Origin: Chitinivorax sp. PXF-14
Lineage (GTDB): Bacteria; Pseudomonadota; Gammaproteobacteria; Burkholderiales; SCOH01
NCBI RefSeq assembly: GCF_040812015.1
Contig: NZ_JBFNXJ010000008.1
Span: 62,001-126,000, forward strand
Reading direction: 5' to 3'
DNA length: 64,000 nt
A program made the position numbers and the translations under genes. The notes under the pieces were generated by a model. That model worked only from the letters and a program-made list of their open reading frames with translations, did not search any database and had not been told where the DNA came from. Position 1 is the stretch's first letter; each line of letters opens with the position of its first letter. This document shows, one piece after another, positions 16,123 to 24,892 of the stretch.

Positions 16123-17255
16123 AAAACGATCTCGCCTTCCTGCTCTCCAAACCCCAGGCCGCGCCCGGCGCCGGGCACGATGCCGGCTACCTGCGCATCA
16201 GCGGCCTGCACAAGCGCTTCGGCCAGCACACGGTGCTGAAGGGACTCGACCTCGGCATCGGCAAGGGCGAATTCGTCTGCCTGCTCGGGCCCTCCGGCTG
16301 CGGCAAGACGACGCTGCTGCGGCAGATTGCCGGGCTCGATCAGCCCGATGCCGGCGCCATCGTCATGCAGGGCCGCGACATCACCCGGCTGCCGCCGAGC
16401 CAGCGCGACTATGGCATCGTGTTCCAGTCCTACGCGCTGTTTCCCAATCTCACCGCGGCCGAGAACATTGCCTACGGCCTGCGCGGCCGCCGCGAGGACC
16501 GTGCCCGGCGGGTGCGCGAGCTGCTCGCGCTGATCGACCTGGAAAGCATCGAACAGCGCTACCCGGCCCAACTGTCGGGCGGGCAGCAACAGCGCGTCGC
16601 ACTGGCGCGGGCGCTGGCGACCTCGCCCAGCCTGCTGCTGCTCGACGAGCCGCTGTCGGCGCTCGATGCCCGGGTACGCGAGCATCTGCGCGGCGAGATC
16701 AAGTCGCTCCAGGAAAAACTCGGCATCACCACGATCATGGTCACGCATGACCAGGAAGAGGCTCTGCTGATGGCCGATCGCGTGGTGGTGATGAATGGCG
16801 GCGCGATCGAGCAGGTCGGCAGCCCGCTCGATGTCTATCGCGAGCCTGCCAGCCGCTTCGTGGCCGATTTCGTGGGCCAGGCCAACTGGCTGGCGGCCAC
16901 AGTGAGCGGGCCGGGCCGCGTCAGCTTCGGCCACGAGGACATCATGGTCGCCACATTGCCGCAGCTAGCCTCGGGTTCAAAGGTCGAGCTGTTCCTGCGC
17001 CCCGAGGACGTGACGCTGCACGCCCACTGGCCGGCCACGCCCGACGCGGTGCTGGCCGACATCGTCAAGCTCGAACTGCTTGGGCCGATCTACCGCGTCC
17101 ACCTCGCGGTGCCGGCCTGGGGCTCGCAGACGGTGCGCGCCGACATCACGCACGCCCAGTTGCACGGCCTCGCGTTGACGACCGAGCGGCGGGTCCCCGT
17201 GTCGCTCGATGTCGATCGGCTCAAGGTCTTTCTGCCGCAGGGGGCAGCATGTTGA
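16119..17255 (+). CDS. phnT: 2-aminoethylphosphonate ABC transporter, ATP-binding protein
   Basis: A 378-residue ABC ATPase powering phosphonate import. Walker A is GPSGCGKTTLL near residue 52, the signature is LSGGQQQRVALARAL near 150, and Walker B is LLLLDEPLSALDAR followed by the switch VMVTHDQEEA. Residues about 250-378 form a TOBE-type regulatory domain as in the iron/thiosulfate/2-AEP importer group. Translationally coupled to the HD gene (ATGA) and to the permease (7-base overlap). Confidence 0.92.
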   Translation: MKNDLAFLLSKPQAAPGAGHDAGYLRISGLHKRFGQHTVLKGLDLGIGKGEFVCLLGPSGCGKTTLLRQIAGLDQPDAGAIVMQGRDITRLPPSQRDYGIVFQSYALFPNLTAAENIAYGLRGRREDRARRVRELLALIDLESIEQRYPAQLSGGQQQRVALARALATSPSLLLLDEPLSALDARVREHLRGEIKSLQEKLGITTIMVTHDQEEALLMADRVVVMNGGAIEQVGSPLDVYREPASRFVADFVGQANWLAATVSGPGRVSFGHEDIMVATLPQLASGSKVELFLRPEDVTLHAHWPATPDAVLADIVKLELLGPIYRVHLAVPAWGSQTVRADITHAQLHGLALTTERRVPVSLDVDRLKVFLPQGAAC

Positions 17256-18949
17256 CCGCCCTGCACTGGCCCGCGCGCCCCCTGGCCTCGTCCAGCGAGC
17301 GCGCCGCCGGTTGCCTGGCCTGGCTGCTGCTGCTGGCCATGGTGGTGTTCATCGCGCTGCCGCTGGCCGCCATACTCGGCAAGGCGCTGACCGGCGAGCA
17401 CGGCGAATTCGCGGGCGCAGGCCCGATCCTCGCGACGCTGGCGCAGCCCGGCCTCGAGCGTGTGATCTGGAACAGCCTCAAGGTGGCGCTGACGACGACC
17501 GCGCTGGTCGTGCCGCTGGCTTACCTGTTCGCCGCCGCCGTCACCCGCACCACGATGCCGCTCAAGCCGCTGTTCCGCGTCACGGCCCTGCTGCCGCTGC
17601 TGGCGCCGTCGCTGCTGCCGGGCATCTCGCTGGTCTACCTGTTCGGCAACCAGGGCATGCTCAAGACGTGGTTCCCCGATGGCGGCATCTACGGCTTCAC
17701 CGGCATCGTCATGGGCGAGGCGTTCTACACCTTTCCCTACGCGGTGATGATCCTGCTGACCGCGCTGGCGGTCGGCGATGCACGGCTCTACGAAGCGGCC
17801 ACCACGCTGGGCGCCGGCCGCATCCGCCAGTTCCTCACCGTCACCCTGCCCGCGACCCGCTATGGGCTGGTGTCGGCAGCGCTGGTGGTGTTCACGCTGG
17901 TCGTCACCGATTTCGGCGTGCCCAAGGTGATCGGCGGGCAGTACCCGGTGCTGGCGGTCGAGGCCTACAAGCAGGTGATCGGCCAGCAGAATTTCCCGCG
18001 GGGCGCGGTGATCGGGCTGATGCTGCTGGTGCCGGCGATCCTGTCCTTCCTGGTCGACCGCCATCTGCACCAGCGGCAGACGGCGCTCGTCACCGCCAAG
18101 GCGCAGCCCTTGCGGCCCGCCGGCGGCTGGCTGATCCGCCTGCTGGCGACGGCCTGCTGCAGCGTGCTGGCGCTGTGGCTGGTGGCGATGCTGGGGACCG
18201 CCATCGCCGCCGGGTTCATGAAGCTGTGGCCTTACAACCTGGCGCCGACACTGGCCCATTTCGACTTCGACGATGTCGATGGCGGCGGCTGGCTGGCGTT
18301 CTACAACAGCCTGAAGATGGCGCTCGGCACCGCCGTGGCGGGCAGCGTGCTGGTCTTCCTCGGCGCCTGGTGCAGCGAGAAGCTGCGCGTGGCCGGCACG
18401 GCCCGCCGCACGCTGCACGCGCTGGCGATGCTGCCGATGGCAGTGCCGGGGCTGGTGTTGGGCCTGGGCTACATCTTCTTCTTCAACCCGGCCAACAACC
18501 CGCTCCATGGCCTGTACGGCACCATGGCCATCCTGGTGTGCTGCTCGGTTGCGCATTTCTACACGACCGCCCACCTGACCGCCGTGACCGCGCTGAAGCA
18601 GCTCGACCCGGAATTCGAATCGGTCGCCGCGTCGCTGAAAGTGCCGGTGTGGCTGACGCTGTGGCGCGTCACGCTCCCGGCCTGCCTGCCGGCCATGCTG
18701 GAGATCGCGCGCTTCTTCTTCGTCTCGGCGATGACCACGGTCTCCGCCGTGATCTTTCTGTACACGCCCGACACCGCGCTGGCATCGGTCGCGGTGATGA
18801 ATATGGACGACGCCGGCGACACCGCCGCGGCGGCTGCGATGGCGACGCTGATCGTTGTCTGTTCCGGCGCCGTCTGCCTGCTGCTGGCACTGGTGTCGCG
18901 CGGCATCCTGCCGCGCAGCCAGCGCTGGCGCAGCACCGAACGGCACTGA
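17249..18949 (+). CDS. 2-aminoethylphosphonate ABC transporter, fused permease (PhnU-PhnV type)
   Basis: A 566-residue inner-membrane protein formed by two permease halves in one chain, each about six helices with its own EAA loop contacting the ATPase: YEAATTLGAGRIRQFLTVTLP near residue 190 and ESVAASLKVPVWLTLWRVTLP near residue 460. In Salmonella the PhnU and PhnV permeases are separate; fused versions occur in several proteobacteria, as in the FbpB iron transporters. It overlaps the ATPase gene by 7 bases and ends before a terminator-like hairpin, so transport and catabolic genes may be separate transcripts. Confidence 0.9.
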   Translation: MLTALHWPARPLASSSERAAGCLAWLLLLAMVVFIALPLAAILGKALTGEHGEFAGAGPILATLAQPGLERVIWNSLKVALTTTALVVPLAYLFAAAVTRTTMPLKPLFRVTALLPLLAPSLLPGISLVYLFGNQGMLKTWFPDGGIYGFTGIVMGEAFYTFPYAVMILLTALAVGDARLYEAATTLGAGRIRQFLTVTLPATRYGLVSAALVVFTLVVTDFGVPKVIGGQYPVLAVEAYKQVIGQQNFPRGAVIGLMLLVPAILSFLVDRHLHQRQTALVTAKAQPLRPAGGWLIRLLATACCSVLALWLVAMLGTAIAAGFMKLWPYNLAPTLAHFDFDDVDGGGWLAFYNSLKMALGTAVAGSVLVFLGAWCSEKLRVAGTARRTLHALAMLPMAVPGLVLGLGYIFFFNPANNPLHGLYGTMAILVCCSVAHFYTTAHLTAVTALKQLDPEFESVAASLKVPVWLTLWRVTLPACLPAMLEIARFFFVSAMTTVSAVIFLYTPDTALASVAVMNMDDAGDTAAAAAMATLIVVCSGAVCLLLALVSRGILPRSQRWRSTERH

Positions 18950-18975
18950 ACGGCAATGGCCGGACAGGCAAACCC

Positions 18976-19001
18976 AACCGGGCCGCGTGCCCGGTTTTAT
19001 T
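18976..19001 (+). terminator. Terminator between the transporter and phnW
   Basis: AACCGGGC (18976-18983), 5-base loop CGCGT, GCCCGGTT (18989-18996), then TTATT. The stem is perfect but the T-run is short. It implies that phnW has its own start, in line with the second operator just downstream. Confidence 0.75.
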
Positions 19002-19012
19002 GAACACAAAAA

Positions 19013-19026
19013 GTCATCTAGATGTC
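19013..19026. promoter_or_regulatory. Palindromic operator overlapping the phnW leader
   Basis: GTCATCTAGATGTC has the same CATCTAGATG core (19015-19024) as the site at 14390. It directly abuts the AGGAG ribosome binding site at 19027-19031, so a bound repressor would block initiation. Confidence 0.68.
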
Positions 19027-19036
19027 AGGAGTCATC

Positions 19037-20149
19037 ATGCGAGACCCGATTCTGCTTACACCCGGCCCCCTCACCACCACGCTGCGTACCAAGACCGCCA
19101 TGCTGATCGACTGGGGCTCGTGGGACCGCTCGTTCAACGAGCTGACCGCCAGCGTCTGCGCCGACCTGCTGGCCATCGTCAATGGTGCCGCGAGCCATGT
19201 TTGCGTGCCCTTGCAGGGCTCGGGCACGTTTGCCGTCGAGGCCGCGATCGGCAACCTGGTGCCGCGCCACGGCAAGCTGCTGGTGATGGTCAACGGCGCC
19301 TACGGCAAGCGCATGGCGCAAGCGGCGGAAATCATCGGCCGCCAGGTCGTCACCTACGAAACCGCCGACGACACGCCGCCCGATCCGCGAGAACTCGCCC
19401 GCAGGCTGGCCGCCGACCCGGCCATCAGCCATGTCGGCCTGATCCACTGCGAGACCAGCACCGGCATCCTGAACCCGCTCGACCAGATTTCCGGTGTCGT
19501 CGCCGCAGCCGGGCGCGCGCTGATCGTCGATGCAATGTCCTCGTTCGGCGCGCTGCCCATCGATGTCGGCAGCCAGCCGATTGCCGCGCTGATCGCCTCC
19601 AGCAACAAGTGTCTCGAAGGCGTGCCGGGCATGGGCTTCGTCATCGCGCGCCAGGATGCCCTGCAGGCCAGCCGCGGCAACAGCCATTCGCTGGCAATGG
19701 ACCTGCTCGACCAGTACGAGTACATGCAGAAATCCGGCCAGTGGCGCTACACCCCGCCCACCCATGTCGTCGCGGCCCTGCGCGCGGCGCTCGACCAGTA
19801 CCGCGAAGAAGGCGGCCAGCCGGCGCGGCTGGCACGTTATGCGCACAACTGCGAGCGGCTGGTATCCGGCATGCGGCGCTACGGCTTCCGCCTGTTCCTC
19901 GATGCGGGCCTGCAGGCGCCGATCATCGTGACCTTCCACGCGCCGGCTCACCCCGACTACCAGTTCAAGCGCTTCTACGAAGCCGTGCGCGAGAAAGGCT
20001 TCGTGCTCTACCCCGGCAAGCTGACGCAGCTCGACACCTTCCGCGTCGGCTGCATCGGCGCCATTGACCACGCGGAAATCGACCAGGCTGTTTCCGCCAT
20101 CGCCCAATCGCTGGTCGATCTCGGCTGGCACACCGAAAACGAGGAATGA
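19037..20149 (+). CDS. phnW: 2-aminoethylphosphonate-pyruvate transaminase
   Basis: A 370-residue PLP enzyme converting 2-aminoethylphosphonate and pyruvate to phosphonoacetaldehyde and alanine. It begins with the family hallmark [18 protein letters not shown] and has the PLP segments [13 protein letters not shown] and [16 protein letters not shown], whose Lys forms the Schiff base. ATG 19037 lies 5 bases after AGGAG; an upstream in-frame ATG at 19022 is inside the palindrome and lacks a site. The stop overlaps an ATG at 20146, but the next gene more likely begins at 20152. Confidence 0.95.
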   Translation: MRDPILLTPGPLTTTLRTKTAMLIDWGSWDRSFNELTASVCADLLAIVNGAASHVCVPLQGSGTFAVEAAIGNLVPRHGKLLVMVNGAYGKRMAQAAEIIGRQVVTYETADDTPPDPRELARRLAADPAISHVGLIHCETSTGILNPLDQISGVVAAAGRALIVDAMSSFGALPIDVGSQPIAALIASSNKCLEGVPGMGFVIARQDALQASRGNSHSLAMDLLDQYEYMQKSGQWRYTPPTHVVAALRAALDQYREEGGQPARLARYAHNCERLVSGMRRYGFRLFLDAGLQAPIIVTFHAPAHPDYQFKRFYEAVREKGFVLYPGKLTQLDTFRVGCIGAIDHAEIDQAVSAIAQSLVDLGWHTENEE

Positions 20150-20151
20150 CC

Positions 20152-20970
20152 ATGTCCAACACCTACCAACATCTCGAAGCCGTGATTTTCGACTGGGCCG
20201 GCACCATCGTCGATTTCGGCTCGTTCGCGCCGACACAGGTGCTGCTCGACGTATTCGGCAGCGTCGGTGTGCCGATCAGGCTCGAAGAAGCGCGGGTGCC
20301 GATGGGCCTCGCCAAGTGGGACCACATCCAGGCGCTGGGCCGCCTGCCCGGCGTCGCCGCGCGCTGGCGCGACAAATTCGGCGACGCGATGCGCGACGCC
20401 GACGTGGACCGGCTCTACCGGCAGTTCATGCCGCTGCAGGTGGCGCGCGTCGGCGCCTATTCGCAACTGATCCCGGGCGCGCTCGATGCCGTGGCAACGC
20501 TGCGCGGACGTGGCCTGAAGATCGGCTCCTGCTCGGGCTACCCGCGTGTGGTCATGGATGCCTTGCTGCCGCTGGCCGCCGCCGCGGGCTACACACCCGA
20601 CCACACGGTCGCGACCGACGACCTCAGTCCCGGCGGCCGGCCCGGCCCGTGGATGGCGCTGGCCAACGTGATCGAGCTCGGCGTGCGCGACGTGCGCCAT
20701 TGCGTGAAGGTGGACGACACCGTGCCGGGTATCGAAGAAGGCCTGCGCGCCGGCATGTGGACCGTGGGCCTGGCCGCCAGCGGCAACGCGGTCGGCCTGA
20801 GCGCGGCGCAGTGGCAAGCGCTCGACGACACGGCGCGCGAGCAGCACCGCGCCCCGGCCGTGGCCGAGTTGCAGGCGGCGGGCGCGCACTATGTGATCGA
20901 TACCGTCGGCGAGCTGCCGGCCATCCTCGATCTGATCGAAGCCCGGCTGCAACGCGGCGAACAACCCTAG
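20152..20970 (+). CDS. phnX: Phosphonoacetaldehyde hydrolase (phosphonatase)
   Basis: A 272-residue HAD-superfamily enzyme splitting phosphonoacetaldehyde into acetaldehyde and phosphate. The nucleophile motif is [13 protein letters not shown], with the first Asp attacking phosphorus. The Schiff-base lysine of the cap domain is in [11 protein letters not shown]. The Mg-binding motif is [18 protein letters not shown] at 20140-20144 is spaced correctly for ATG 20152; the ATG at 20146 is too close. Tightly coupled to phnW, giving the classic two-step route. Confidence 0.95.
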   Translation: MSNTYQHLEAVIFDWAGTIVDFGSFAPTQVLLDVFGSVGVPIRLEEARVPMGLAKWDHIQALGRLPGVAARWRDKFGDAMRDADVDRLYRQFMPLQVARVGAYSQLIPGALDAVATLRGRGLKIGSCSGYPRVVMDALLPLAAAAGYTPDHTVATDDLSPGGRPGPWMALANVIELGVRDVRHCVKVDDTVPGIEEGLRAGMWTVGLAASGNAVGLSAAQWQALDDTAREQHRAPAVAELQAAGAHYVIDTVGELPAILDLIEARLQRGEQP

Positions 20971-20979
20971 GCCAGCGAC

Positions 20980-22377
20980 ATGAGCGACACCTTCCGCCCC
21001 TTCTGGCTCGCCCAGGCGCTCGCGCTCGACGACGCACCGCCGGCCCCGCCGGCAACCGGCCCGCTCGATGTCGACGTGTGCATCGTCGGCGGCGGCTACA
21101 CCGGGCTGTGGACCGCCATCCAGGCCAAACAGGCGCGGCCGGACTGGCGTATCGCCGTGATCGAGCGCGACATCTGCGGGGCCGGCGCCTCCGGCCGCAA
21201 CGGCGGCTGCATGCTGACCTGGTCGACCAAGTTCCTGTCGCTCCTGGCGCTGTTCGGCGAGAGCGAGGCCGTCAGGCTGGTGCGGGCATCCGAACAGGCG
21301 GTCGGCGACATGGCCGACTTTTGCCAGCGCCATGGCATCGACGCGGAGATCCGCCTCGGCGGCGCCGTTTACGCCGCCAGCAACGCTGCCCAGACCGGCG
21401 CGCTCGACCGGGTGTTTTCAGCGCTGTCGCAGCATGGCATCAATCGCTGGCGCGCCCTGACATCGGCCGAATGCCTGCGCCAGAGCGGCTCGGCGCGGCT
21501 CTCTGGCGGCGCGGCGAGCGATGCCGCCGGCACGCTGCAGCCGGCCCGGCTTGTGCGCGGGCTGCGCCGGGTGGCGCAGCAGCTCGGCATCGGGATTTAC
21601 GAACACACGCCGATGCTGACGCTGCAAGCGGGCCAGCCCAGCCTCGTCACCACGCCACAGGCCCGCATCGAGGCCAGGCAGGTCGTGCTGGCCATCAATG
21701 CGAGCATGGCCACCGCCTTTCCGCAGTTCGCGCGCAGCATCGTGCTGGTGTCGTCCGACATGGTCGTCACCGCCCCGCAGCCAGCCGTGATCGAGGCGCT
21801 GGGCCTGGGCCGCGGGCAGGCGGTATGCGACCTGCGCACCTTCGTCCATTACTGGCGCAGCACGCCGGACGGCAGGCTGATGCTCGGCAAGGGCGGCAAC
21901 GACATCCCCTTCGGCAACCGCCTGCGCCCGGGTTTCGACCAGCCTAGCCGCCACAGGGGGCAACTGGCGCGCGCGCTGCGGCACTTCTTCCCAGCCCTGT
22001 CCGATACGCCGATCGATGCGAGCTGGAATGGCGCGTCGGACCGCTCCGCCACCGGCTTCCCGTTCTTTGGCCGGCTTACGGGCCCGGGGCAGGTGCATTA
22101 CGGCTTTGGCTATTCAGGCAACGGCGTGGTGCAGAGCTACCTCGGCGGCCAGATACTGAGCTCGCTGCTGCTCGGACGGGACGATGCCTGGACGCGCTCC
22201 GGGCTGGCCCGCGGGCCGCTCGCCCTGTTCCCGCCCGAGCCGCTGCGCTGGTGCGGCGCGACGCTGGTGCGCAACGCCATCCGGCGCAAGGAGATCGCCG
22301 AGGATGAAGGCCGCCCACCCGCCCGGCTCGACCGCTACCTGTCGCGCTATGCGAGCATGGCGGCCAAGGCTGATTAG
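20980..22377 (+). CDS. FAD-dependent aminophosphonate oxidoreductase (PbfC/PbfD type)
   Basis: A 465-residue D-amino-acid-oxidase-like (DAO) flavoprotein. The FAD site is VDVCIVGGGYTGLWTAIQAK near residue 26, followed by the flavin-contact segment GAGASGRNGGCMLTWSTKF near residue 67. C-terminal GFGYSGNGVVQSYLGGQIL closes the FAD fold. Members located with phnW/phnX oxidise N-methyl-2-aminoethylphosphonate, and sometimes 2-AEP itself, directly to phosphonoacetaldehyde. The start is 9 bases after the phnX stop, so it is in the same operon. Having both this and PhnW should widen substrate range. Exact substrate not provable from sequence. Confidence 0.85.
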   Translation: MSDTFRPFWLAQALALDDAPPAPPATGPLDVDVCIVGGGYTGLWTAIQAKQARPDWRIAVIERDICGAGASGRNGGCMLTWSTKFLSLLALFGESEAVRLVRASEQAVGDMADFCQRHGIDAEIRLGGAVYAASNAAQTGALDRVFSALSQHGINRWRALTSAECLRQSGSARLSGGAASDAAGTLQPARLVRGLRRVAQQLGIGIYEHTPMLTLQAGQPSLVTTPQARIEARQVVLAINASMATAFPQFARSIVLVSSDMVVTAPQPAVIEALGLGRGQAVCDLRTFVHYWRSTPDGRLMLGKGGNDIPFGNRLRPGFDQPSRHRGQLARALRHFFPALSDTPIDASWNGASDRSATGFPFFGRLTGPGQVHYGFGYSGNGVVQSYLGGQILSSLLLGRDDAWTRSGLARGPLALFPPEPLRWCGATLVRNAIRRKEIAEDEGRPPARLDRYLSRYASMAAKAD

Positions 22378-22393
22378 CTGGGCCGTAGGCCAT

Positions 22394-22431
22394 GCGGCCA
22401 TGGGTCGCTTGCGCAAGCAGCCCATGGCCGC
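22394..22431. repeat. 38-base nested palindrome between convergent genes
   Basis: GCGGCCATGGG (22394-22404) pairs with CCCATGGCCGC (22421-22431), and the inner GCTTGCGCAAGC (22407-22418) is itself a palindrome. No T-run. Placed between the convergent oxidoreductase and yjdM genes, it may act as a two-way structural barrier or be a dispersed palindromic repeat. Confidence 0.7.
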
Positions 22432-22438
22432 GCGGCGG

Positions 22439-22780
22439 TCAAACCTTTTTCAGGAATTCCGATTTCAGCTGCATAGCGCCCACGCCGTCGATCTTGCAAT
22501 CGATATTGTGGTCGCCTTCGACGATGCGGATGCTCTTTACCTTGGTGCCAACCTTGATGACGAGCGACGAGCCCTTTACCTTCAGGTCCTTGATCACCGT
22601 CACGCTGTCGCCATCCTGGAGCGGCGTGCCGTTGGCGTCGAGCACCACCTTGGCCGTCTCCGTGGCTTCGGGCTCGGCCTGCTTGCCCCATTCGTGGGCG
22701 CATTCCGGGCAGATGTACAGGCTGCCGTCTTCATAGGTGTATTCGGAGCCACACTGGGGGCACGGGGGGAGACCGCTCAT
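22439..22780 (-). CDS. yjdM: Zinc-ribbon protein YjdM (historically PhnA)
   Basis: A 113-residue protein: an N-terminal zinc ribbon with [13 protein letters not shown] and ICPECAHEW (two CxxC pairs), then a small beta-barrel domain ([20 protein letters not shown] ... [18 protein letters not shown]). ATG 22780 follows AGAAGG; the frame is open further upstream without family sequence. It was once called alkylphosphonate-utilisation protein PhnA from its position next to E. coli phn genes, but it is not phosphonoacetate hydrolase and its role is unproven. Its position next to a phosphonate locus here is therefore notable but may be chance. Confidence 0.9.
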   Translation of the reverse strand: MSGLPPCPQCGSEYTYEDGSLYICPECAHEWGKQAEPEATETAKVVLDANGTPLQDGDSVTVIKDLKVKGSSLVIKVGTKVKSIRIVEGDHNIDCKIDGVGAMQLKSEFLKKV

Positions 22781-23095
22781 GGATTGCCTTCTTCTGTTGC
22801 TGGTTGTAACGATGGCGCGCGAATGCCGCACGCCCTTTCCTGCCGCTTGTATCCTGGTCGGGCCACGTTGGCCCGGCCGCACTGCCTGCGCCGGCAAGCC
22901 GGGCCAGATGCGGGATCCGGCCCTCATGCTGCCTAGCGGGCCGGCCATGCCAGGTCGCAGCAAGCACATCCAATTATAATATGATTAACATATCGGTATC
23001 GAGCGCACAGCGCCGATCTGGCACGGTGCCGTCAATCAAGCCACCGTTTCAGCCTTGAAGCGGCCTGTCATCGAGCGGCAGCGGCTCGCACGGCG
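22781..23095. other. 315-base region upstream of yjdM
   Basis: No gene is visible. An AT-rich island at 22972-22995 contains TATAAT-like sequence on both strands (for example 22975-22980), without a clear -35 box. Confidence 0.4.
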
Positions 23096-23709
23096 TCACA
23101 CATAGCCGAGCCCGATCCCGTGCAGCACGGCGCGGACGCGTTCGCGCATGCTGAGCTTGGAGAGGACGCTGGGGCCGTGTTCTCGATCGTGCCTTCGCTC
23201 GGGCCCAGCGCCTCGGCAATCTCCCGATTGTTGAAGCCACCCGCCACCATGCGCAGGATCTCGATTTCCCGGTTGGTCAGCGGGTCGGGCAGCGTCAGAC
23301 TCGGGAAACGCGTTTCCGCATGCCGCAGCTCCTGCACGGCGCGCTCCGTGATGGCGGTGCGGAATAGCGTCTGGCCAGCGGCAACGCTGCGAATGCCATC
23401 GGCCAGGTGTTCGAGCGAGATGTCCTTGAGCAGGAAGCCCTTGGCGCCATGGCGGATGCCGTCGAGCCATGCATCGGCGGCGGCAGCCGGCCCATGTCAT
23501 GCCGCGCCCGTAGCACCTCGATGCCTGAGCTCCGCGGCATCCGAATATCGAGCAGCACGACACCGGCCTGCACCTCAGCGATCGTGGCCAGCGCCTGTTC
23601 GCCGTCGGTGGCCCCGGCGACGACGCGGATGTCGTCGGTCAGGTTAAGCAGGCAGCGGATGCCGCTGCGAATCAGGGTCTGATCATCGATCAGCACGATC
23701 GCTAATCAT
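23096..23709 (-). pseudogene. Broken LuxR/NarL-type response regulator
   Basis: Parts of a receiver plus LuxR helix-turn-helix regulator occur in different frames. The receiver begins LIDDQTLIRSGIRCLLNLTD, with the phosphorylation site VVLLDIRMPRSSGIEVL, then is lost around 23495-23520, where about 20 residues are missing and the frame shifts. A second block reads AWLDGIRHGAKGFLLKDISL and continues to DPLTNREIEILRMVAGG and SEGTIEN. A further shift gives the last block VLSKLSMRERVRAVLHGIG. The likely ATG (23707-23709) is also out of frame with the receiver by one base. Three lesions make a functional product very unlikely. A sequencing error is possible for one but not all of them. Confidence 0.85.
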
Positions 23710-23711
23710 GC

Positions 23712-23786
23712 CTATCCCTTCTGGCCGGGTAAGCGGATGTCGATGCTGCGAGAGTCCGGGGCCGCGGCGACACGTATCTCGTCGCC
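23712..23786 (-). pseudogene. C-terminal remnant of a sensor histidine kinase
   Basis: Directly upstream of the broken regulator, the minus strand reads GDEIRVAAAPDSRSIDIRLP and ends with GQKG and a stop at 23712. This is how HPK7-type kinases end, after the G2 box. The frame is closed just upstream and no kinase body remains, so only about 24 codons of the sensor survive. Confidence 0.55.
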
Positions 23787-23836
23787 CAATTCACCAGTTC
23801 GTCACTGTTGCCGGGTAGCACCGCGCGGGGTACTGC

Positions 23837-24016
23837 TCAGGCCCCGCCGGCCTGCTCGCCACCGCCATAGCTCACGCCGTGCCGCGCGAGATAGTCACGG
23901 ATCAGCTGGCGCACCACTTGCGACGGCGTCAGGTCCTGGGCCAGGCAAAGCTGCTCGAATGCCCGCTTCTTTTCCGGATCGATCAGGACGGTCAAACGCG
24001 CGGTCTTGCTTTCCAT
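23837..24016 (-). CDS. Small ribbon-helix-helix (CopG/Arc-type) DNA-binding protein
   Basis: A 59-residue protein starting MESKTARLTVLIDPEKKRAF. The TARLTVLID strand, followed by KRAFEQLCLAQDLTPSQVVRQ and a second helix, is a ribbon-helix-helix fold; it dimerises and inserts the strand pair into DNA. The tail GVSYGGGEQAGGA looks disordered. ATG 24016 is the first start in the domain; the frame extends further upstream without pattern. It is divergent from the C39-like gene at 24153 with 136 bases between. It could be an antitoxin-type or autoregulatory repressor; no toxin is obvious. Confidence 0.7.
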   Translation of the reverse strand: MESKTARLTVLIDPEKKRAFEQLCLAQDLTPSQVVRQLIRDYLARHGVSYGGGEQAGGA

Positions 24017-24152
24017 GAGGTATCTCGAATCTTGAAAACAGCCCGCATGATAATTAAATCGTCCTGCATCCGCAGCTGTTTGTGCCTGGCTGACAGATCG
24101 TGCCCGATTGCCTAAATTGAAGGCTGGAGCACACAGCATGAGGAGCCAAGCA

Positions 24153-24743
24153 ATGGCAGTCTATCAACAGAGCTACCCGAACTCTTGCGGGGCGTCGTGC
24201 CTGCTGTGCGCGGCATTCGAGCTCGGGGTGCCCACCATTCCTCAGAATCCGGCCTACCTGCTGCTGGCGGCGGCAGCAACGCCGCTCGCGCTGACCCAGG
24301 CCTGCGAGACCCAGCTCTATCAGGTGACCAGCAACAACCCGGGCAATATCAACCCGGCCGGCTGGGGCTACAGCATGCCGTCTGACATCGTGGCCTGTGC
24401 GAGATTCCTGGGCCTCAAGGCATGGGCGGTGGCCTACGGCACCTGGAGCGTCACCGGGCTGAAGATCGGCTACAGCGACGAACTGGCCGCGTTGCGCGCC
24501 ATGAATGCGCTGCACGAGCCCGGTGGCAGCAAATCGTTTTACAAGCCGCTCGGCCATCAGCGGGAACTCAAGATCCTGCTTGGTAGAGGCCGCCACAATT
24601 TCGGCGGCCTGCACTATGTGATGGTGCGCCCCGACGGCACGGTGATGGAGCCCGGGGCCGGCGCGAATTACCCGGATGTCGCCCAGGCAAAAACCGCAGT
24701 CAGCATGCATGGAACGGGTCTCTCCGTCTTCGTGCAGGCCTGA
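24153..24743 (+). CDS. Putative C39-like cysteine protease-fold protein
   Basis: A 196-residue protein without signal peptide. The start [19 protein letters not shown] matches the papain-fold C39 N-terminus, where the catalytic Cys sits in a (D/N)xCGA motif. The C-terminal [20 protein letters not shown] matches the C39 His strand (HxVVV) with a following turn, although the usual third residue (Asp/Asn) is not clear. The middle includes [21 protein letters not shown] 24153 follows AGGAG at 24141-24145; earlier in-frame ATGs lack a site. No bacteriocin or ABC exporter is near, so it is not a leader peptidase of a known system. Family assignment is from motif layout; function unknown. Confidence 0.5.
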   Translation: MAVYQQSYPNSCGASCLLCAAFELGVPTIPQNPAYLLLAAAATPLALTQACETQLYQVTSNNPGNINPAGWGYSMPSDIVACARFLGLKAWAVAYGTWSVTGLKIGYSDELAALRAMNALHEPGGSKSFYKPLGHQRELKILLGRGRHNFGGLHYVMVRPDGTVMEPGAGANYPDVAQAKTAVSMHGTGLSVFVQA

Positions 24744-24892
24744 GCTCGAGCCACTGCGCCCATGGCCGCTGCGCGGGCGATCTGTCGCTGCTGGCGCGAC
24801 GGGCATCAAGGCCTTCCAGCCGGCCTGCCGATTCCGGCGTGATGGCGCCAAACTCATGTAAAATGGCGGGTTTTACGCATCCAGTAGCTCGC

